Shown piece by piece: positions 13,882-14,434 of a DNA stretch of 14,434 nt. Each line of letters starts with the position of its first letter. The first letter of the stretch is position 1. The DNA comes from CAZMGG01 sp964565715 (GTDB taxonomy: Bacteria > Planctomycetota > UBA1135 > UBA2386): assembly GCA_964565715.1 (NCBI GenBank), contig CAZMGG010000136.1:1-14434 (forward strand). The letters are read 5' to 3'. Below the pieces are notes generated by a model. The model did no database searches. It saw nothing but the letters and a program-made list of their open reading frames with translations, and was not told where the DNA came from. A program made the translations under genes and the position numbers.

Positions 13882-14434
13882 CTACTTCAGCTTCTCCCAG
13901 TACTCCTCGGGCATGTCGTGGGCGATCTTCAGGGCGCCGTTGGCGCCGCCGTAGATCGGCTCCTCGATCTTGATCACCTTGCCGCCGCCGATCCGCTCCT
14001 TCATGGCCTTCTCGATCGCCGAGTCGAGGCCCTTCACCAGCGAGCCGCCGCCGGCCAGCAGGACCCGGTTGCGCAGCCGGTGCTGGAACTCGGGATCGAA
14101 GCTCGACACCAGCTGGTGCAGCCCCTTCACGATCGGCTCCACCAGCACCATGCAGGCCTCGCGGACCTGGTCGGTGACGTCGAAGCTGGTCGGCTTGCCG
14201 TCCACCGGCAGGTCGACCATCGCCCGCTCCGCCGGCTCACCGACGAAGCCGTAGCGCTCCTTGATGTCCTTGACCATCTGGGTCGAGAACTGGGCGCCGG
14301 GGCACGACGCCGTCAGCAGCTCCGCCAGCTTGTTGTCGACGGCGTCGCCGGCGATCGGGAAGCTGATCTGGTCGCTGTCCTCGGGCATCGTGCCGTGCAT
14401 GCGGCACAGGTCGGTGGTGCCGGCGCCGATGTCG
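13882..14434 (-). CDS. MamK-like bacterial actin, C-terminal half (5' end outside window)
   Basis: 183 residues of an actin-family ATPase that forms cytoplasmic filaments; the gene continues past the right edge. The visible part opens with the phosphate-2 loop DIGAGTTD, followed by CRMHGTMPEDSDQ. Further on are the adenine-side motif LLAGGGSLVKGL and the ending GALKIAHDMPEEYW. The order and wording (IGAGTTD, then KERYGFVGEPAE, GKPTSFDVTDQVREAC, AGGGS, GALK, YW near the end) follow MamK of magnetotactic bacteria more closely than MreB, from memory of the MamK sequence. MamK positions magnetosomes in magnetotactic cells, but MamK-like actins also occur in bacteria without magnetosomes, and no other mam gene is seen here. 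The stop is TAG at 13882-13884 on the minus strand. The actin fold is certain and the MamK subgroup likely. Its cellular role is not known. Confidence 0.88.
   Translation of the reverse strand, partial: DIGAGTTDLCRMHGTMPEDSDQISFPIAGDAVDNKLAELLTASCPGAQFSTQMVKDIKERYGFVGEPAERAMVDLPVDGKPTSFDVTDQVREACMVLVEPIVKGLHQLVSSFDPEFQHRLRNRVLLAGGGSLVKGLDSAIEKAMKERIGGGKVIKIEEPIYGGANGALKIAHDMPEEYWEKLK

Noticed and set aside
13882..14434. Magnetosome island
   Set aside because: Only the actin is MamK-like; no other magnetosome gene is seen in the window.
1..14434. tRNA, rRNA, CRISPR arrays, insertion sequences
   Set aside because: No regular spaced repeats, transposase frame, or recognisable RNA gene was found by reading both strands.

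Overview
The window is about 14.4 kb of very GC-rich DNA with tightly biased codon use, taken from a draft scaffold: it contains two 10-base N runs (8567-8576 and 13101-13110). It encodes outer-membrane secretins, periplasmic proteins with cleavable signal peptides and a proton-channel motor, so the host is a two-membrane bacterium. The ExbB-type protein with an N-terminal signal peptide and Ala/Pro linker, the many TPR proteins and the MamK-like actin are reminiscent of uncultivated or marine Planctomycetota, with Myxococcota-like groups as alternatives. That placement is inference; there is no rRNA or other strong taxonomic marker here.

Layout, left to right. (1) The 3' part of a family 4 uracil-DNA glycosylase, open to the left edge. 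(2) A lipoprotein secretin with N-terminal TPRs (947-3550), with a promoter-like site overlapping the glycosylase stop and strong hairpins after it. (3) A pair of exported TPR proteins, 969 and 384 residues, separated by 17 bp (3819-7900). (4) A motor operon: ExbB/TolQ-like protein (interrupted by the first gap), ExbD-like 1 and ExbD-like 2 (8117-10066), closed by a very good intrinsic terminator (10101-10141). (5) A second lipoprotein TPR-secretin (10481-13042), a paralogue of the first. (6) After the second gap, a HAD hydrolase (13111-13836). (7) Converging on it from the right edge, the C-terminal half of a MamK-like bacterial actin (minus strand, 13882-14434).

The seven genes from 947 to 13042 look like one functional module: two self-lipidated TPR-secretins as outer-membrane rings, two secreted TPR scaffolds, and an inner-membrane proton-motive-force motor with two different ExbD subunits. 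No secretion ATPase, platform protein, pseudopilin, TonB or TonB-dependent receptor is seen in the window. The arrangement therefore does not match a textbook type II/III secretion, type IV pilus or TonB system. The working hypothesis is a secretin-based envelope machine powered by proton flow, comparable in logic to the Agl-Glt gliding motor of Myxococcus or the GldLM motor of the type IX system. The glycosylase and HAD enzyme look like unrelated housekeeping neighbours; the actin may or may not be connected.
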